The notes under the pieces are model-generated. The model ran no database searches. It saw nothing but the letters and a program-made list of their open reading frames with translations, and had not been told where the DNA came from. A program made the translations under genes and the position numbers. A stretch of DNA of 6,542 nt from positions 1 through 6,542 of the forward strand of contig JAJQHT010000308.1 in assembly GCA_021199595.1 (NCBI GenBank), given 5' to 3'. This DNA is from Oscillospiraceae bacterium (GTDB lineage Bacteria > Bacillota > Clostridia > Oscillospirales > Oscillospiraceae). Positions 4,750 to 6,542 of this stretch are shown here, in pieces (within the stretch, counting starts at the first letter, position 1; every line of letters begins with the position of its first letter).

Positions 4750-6411
4750 TTACGATTCGGTCTCCGCGTCCACCTCAGTTTCCACTTCAACCTCCGCGTC
4801 TTCCTCTGCGGTCAAAATCTCCCATATGTCGTCATACAGGCCATCCACGGTGGAGCTGGATACAAGATAATACGTATCGCCGTTCAGCTGGCAGAGGTAC
4901 TGGGTGCTGCTGTACTTCCAGAACGTAACTGTTACCTCCTGCCAGATGTCGGAATCCCGCTGGAAGGTCAGGGTCATGACCTCGGAACGGCCCTCCTCTG
5001 TGTCGGCAAGGCTCGCGGCGGTCAGGGCATATACATCGTCCAGCCACATGTCCATTTCGTTCGCGTCCAGGCTTCGGTCTCCGATGGTGTAGATATTCAC
5101 CTGGGTCTCCACCAGCTCGGTTTCTGATTCTTCGGCGTCGGTCTCTTCAGATTCGTCGGTCTCTTCAGATTCCTCGTCCTTCTCGGCCTCGACCTCCACC
5201 ATCTCGATAGTATAGGTGCGTTCGATTTCATAGGTATCTGTTCCGTCCAGCGTCACCGCAATGGTGGTAACGGTATCCCAGTCCAGAGGCGTCAAAGTCA
5301 GGGGCGTCATGGATGCCCAGTCCGGGTACATCAAGCCGTCCAGGGTGGATCCATCGGCCAGATAGACCATATTGGAACCGGCCAGCCGGACATACACATA
5401 GCCGCTGGTATAATCCCCAAATTCCAGGGTAAAGGTCTGCGTCTCCCCCTCTGAATCCAGATAGGTCAGCGTAGCGACGCCCTGGGGATCGTCCAGACCG
5501 TATTCAGACAAATCCTCTGCATTCCAGGTCTCGCACGAGAGGAAGGAAACGCCGCTGACAAGCTCATACAGTGCTGCGGCGGAATCCGCATCCAAAGCTG
5601 TAATGCCCGTTGTGACCGATATAGTCTCGGTTTCGTCCTCAGCTTCTTCCGTTTCCTCAGAAGCCTCGACCTCTTCCGTTTCCTCTGCTTCCTCAGAGAC
5701 CGTCTCGGCTGCCGCCGTATAATCCACGCCGTCCAGCTCTGTCAAAAACCAGGTATAGGCGTTCGTATAGTAAATATCCGAAGCATCCTCCACATATTCG
5801 ACGGTATAGGAGGTCACATCCGTCTCCACGGTAAGGCTCAAGACAGAGGCCACATCCTCCGGCGTACTCTCCAGCTGGAGCAGATCGTCTATCTGCACCT
5901 GGAAAGCCCCAGCCAGCAGGCCGGATTCCGTATAAACTGAGGTTCCTCCGTCAACACGGACGTAATATTCCCCGGTCAGGCTGATGCTGCCCACGGCATA
6001 GCTCACGGTGTTATCCGCTGTAGATGCCTCCACCGTCAGGGTCGGCTCGTCCAGACCGTACTGTTCAAAGTCCTCTACATCCGTCACCTCCTGGGAGGCG
6101 CAGGTGGAGGAGACGGCGGTAATCAGCGCCTCCACAGCGGTCTGGTCGATGGGGCAGGTCTCGTCGTCAGCGTTGACCCATTCCTCCGCATCCGCATCAT
6201 AAGTAAGATTCACCGTCTCATCGCCATACGTCCAGGAGAGGGCCGTCACATCGTCATATTCGCCCACGGCCAGGTCGATGTCGTCATCTGTTATCTCCAG
6301 GGCCGCGTCAGCAGCCTCCTTCTGGGTGGTCAGGTAATTTATCAGTCCCCACGCGCCCAGCAGTACGGCCAGCGCCGCCACCAGCACGCCCAGTTTTGCG
6401 CCCCGCTTCAT
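4750..6411 (-). CDS. membrane-anchored DUF4340 domain protein
   Basis: This 553-residue protein starts MKRGAKLGVL and has one N-terminal membrane segment (about 7-27), with the rest probably outside the membrane. It contains at least two DUF4340-like beta units marked by YGLDEP (118-123) and YGLDDP (304-309). Each is followed by a YVRxxG...VY block (149-160, 339-350), and a third weaker copy lies at 505-529 (YLCQLNGDTYYLV, TVDGLYDDIW). Acidic Glu/Thr/Ser linkers separate them at 238-264 and 406-436, and an acidic tail covers 535-553. DUF4340 proteins are commonly encoded beside GldG-type auxiliary proteins and ABC-2 permeases; their biochemical role is not established. AAGGAGG (6426-6420) lies 8 bases before the ATG, and the ATG shares one base with the stop of the preceding gene, so translation is probably coupled. 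It is the last gene of its operon, followed by a hairpin at 4684-4725. Confidence 0.9.
   Translation of the reverse strand: MKRGAKLGVLVAALAVLLGAWGLINYLTTQKEAADAALEITDDDIDLAVGEYDDVTALSWTYGDETVNLTYDADAEEWVNADDETCPIDQTAVEALITAVSSTCASQEVTDVEDFEQYGLDEPTLTVEASTADNTVSYAVGSISLTGEYYVRVDGGTSVYTESGLLAGAFQVQIDDLLQLESTPEDVASVLSLTVETDVTSYTVEYVEDASDIYYTNAYTWFLTELDGVDYTAAAETVSEEAEETEEVEASEETEEAEDETETISVTTGITALDADSAAALYELVSGVSFLSCETWNAEDLSEYGLDDPQGVATLTYLDSEGETQTFTLEFGDYTSGYVYVRLAGSNMVYLADGSTLDGLMYPDWASMTPLTLTPLDWDTVTTIAVTLDGTDTYEIERTYTIEMVEVEAEKDEESEETDESEETDAEESETELVETQVNIYTIGDRSLDANEMDMWLDDVYALTAASLADTEEGRSEVMTLTFQRDSDIWQEVTVTFWKYSSTQYLCQLNGDTYYLVSSSTVDGLYDDIWEILTAEEDAEVEVETEVDAETES
5138..5173 (-). repeat. 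two tandem 18-bp units in the second acidic linker
   Basis: The unit TCGGTCTCTTCAGATTCG at 5138-5155 (plus strand) is repeated at 5156-5173 with one difference at the last base. It encodes ESEETD twice (residues 414-425) in the DUF4340 protein. The in-frame period means copy changes lengthen or shorten the linker without breaking the frame. Confidence 0.9.
5645..5685 (-). repeat. 14-bp direct repeat in the first acidic linker
   Basis: TCTTCCGTTTCCTC occurs at 5645-5658 and again at 5672-5685 (plus strand), 27 bases apart and so in frame. It encodes the repeated EETEE motif of the Glu-rich linker (about residues 243-256) of the DUF4340 protein. Confidence 0.8.
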
Positions 6412-6542
6412 CAGCGCCGCCTCCTTCTAATGAATATCACCACGCCGGAGGCCAAAAACAGCACCGGCACAATCACCACCAGCAGAATCTTCAGGGTGCT
6501 GGCAGAGCTGTCCGAGAAGGACAGGTAATCGCTGCTGATGGT
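6411..6542 (-). CDS. GldG-type ABC-2 transporter auxiliary protein, C-terminal end
   Basis: Only the last 43 codons are inside the window. They encode a short soluble stretch (TISSDYLSFSDSSASTLK), then a hydrophobic helix ILLVVIVPVLFLASGVVIFI and a run of five arginines before TGA. A final membrane helix followed by an arginine-rich cytosolic tail is the usual ending of Gldg-family/ABC_transp_aux proteins, and this position directly before a DUF4340 gene is the usual arrangement. The protein would work with an ABC-2 permease and ATPase encoded further right; what they export is unknown. Its stop overlaps the DUF4340 start by one base, and its last arginine codons (AGA AGG AGG) double as the ribosome site for that gene. 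The assignment rests on the ending and context only. Confidence 0.7.
   Translation of the reverse strand, partial: TISSDYLSFSDSSASTLKILLVVIVPVLFLASGVVIFIRRRRR

Noticed and set aside
4500..4790. 96-codon minus-strand frame after the DUF4340 gene
   Set aside because: It overlaps the end of the DUF4340 gene, crosses the terminator hairpin, and has no ribosome site. No family was recognised; at most it contains gene remains.

Overview
The window looks like chromosomal DNA from a fairly GC-rich, low-oxygen Firmicute, most like the gut Oscillospiraceae (Flavonifractor/Lawsonibacter/Oscillibacter-type clostridia). The grounds are strong AGGAGG-type ribosome sites, extended -10 promoters (TGGTATAAT, TGGTATACT, TGGTATGAT), and a gene set common in clostridia: a HemZ-like radical SAM protein, a COG2509 FAD dehydrogenase, a GldG-type ABC auxiliary protein and a DUF4340 protein. 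The genus is inference. No tRNA, rRNA, CRISPR array or transposase gene was seen.

Layout. (1) 1-431: the start of a leftward hemZ-like gene, and a divergent promoter region. (2) 432-2569: a rightward pair, a COG2509 FAD-dependent oxidoreductase broken by a one-base deletion in a G run near 680-684, followed 18 bases later by a HAD hydrolase. The pair ends at an intrinsic terminator. (3) 4363-2556, leftward: a two-gene unit made of a predicted AAA+ ATPase (AAA_14 plus DUF4143) and a GNAT acetyltransferase. It converges on the HAD gene with a 14-base overlap, so the HAD terminator lies inside the acetyltransferase coding sequence. (4) 4364-4749: a gene-free stretch with two nearly identical 42-base palindromes that bracket a predicted promoter for the ATPase, then a stretch without a credible gene, an orphan promoter and a long terminator hairpin. 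(5) 6542-4750, leftward: the end of a GldG-type membrane protein, coupled by a 1-base overlap to a membrane-anchored DUF4340 protein with acidic linkers. These two are the tail of an ABC-2 type transporter operon whose other genes would lie to the right.

The most unusual item is the ATPase control region. Each palindrome is an 18 + 6 + 18 structure, one touching the -10 and the other just upstream of the -35. Because the expected start site falls inside the first palindrome, the transcript could not fold that hairpin from this promoter, which favours a DNA operator over an RNA switch. The second item to check is whether the oxidoreductase frameshift is real, a sequencing error or a recoding site.
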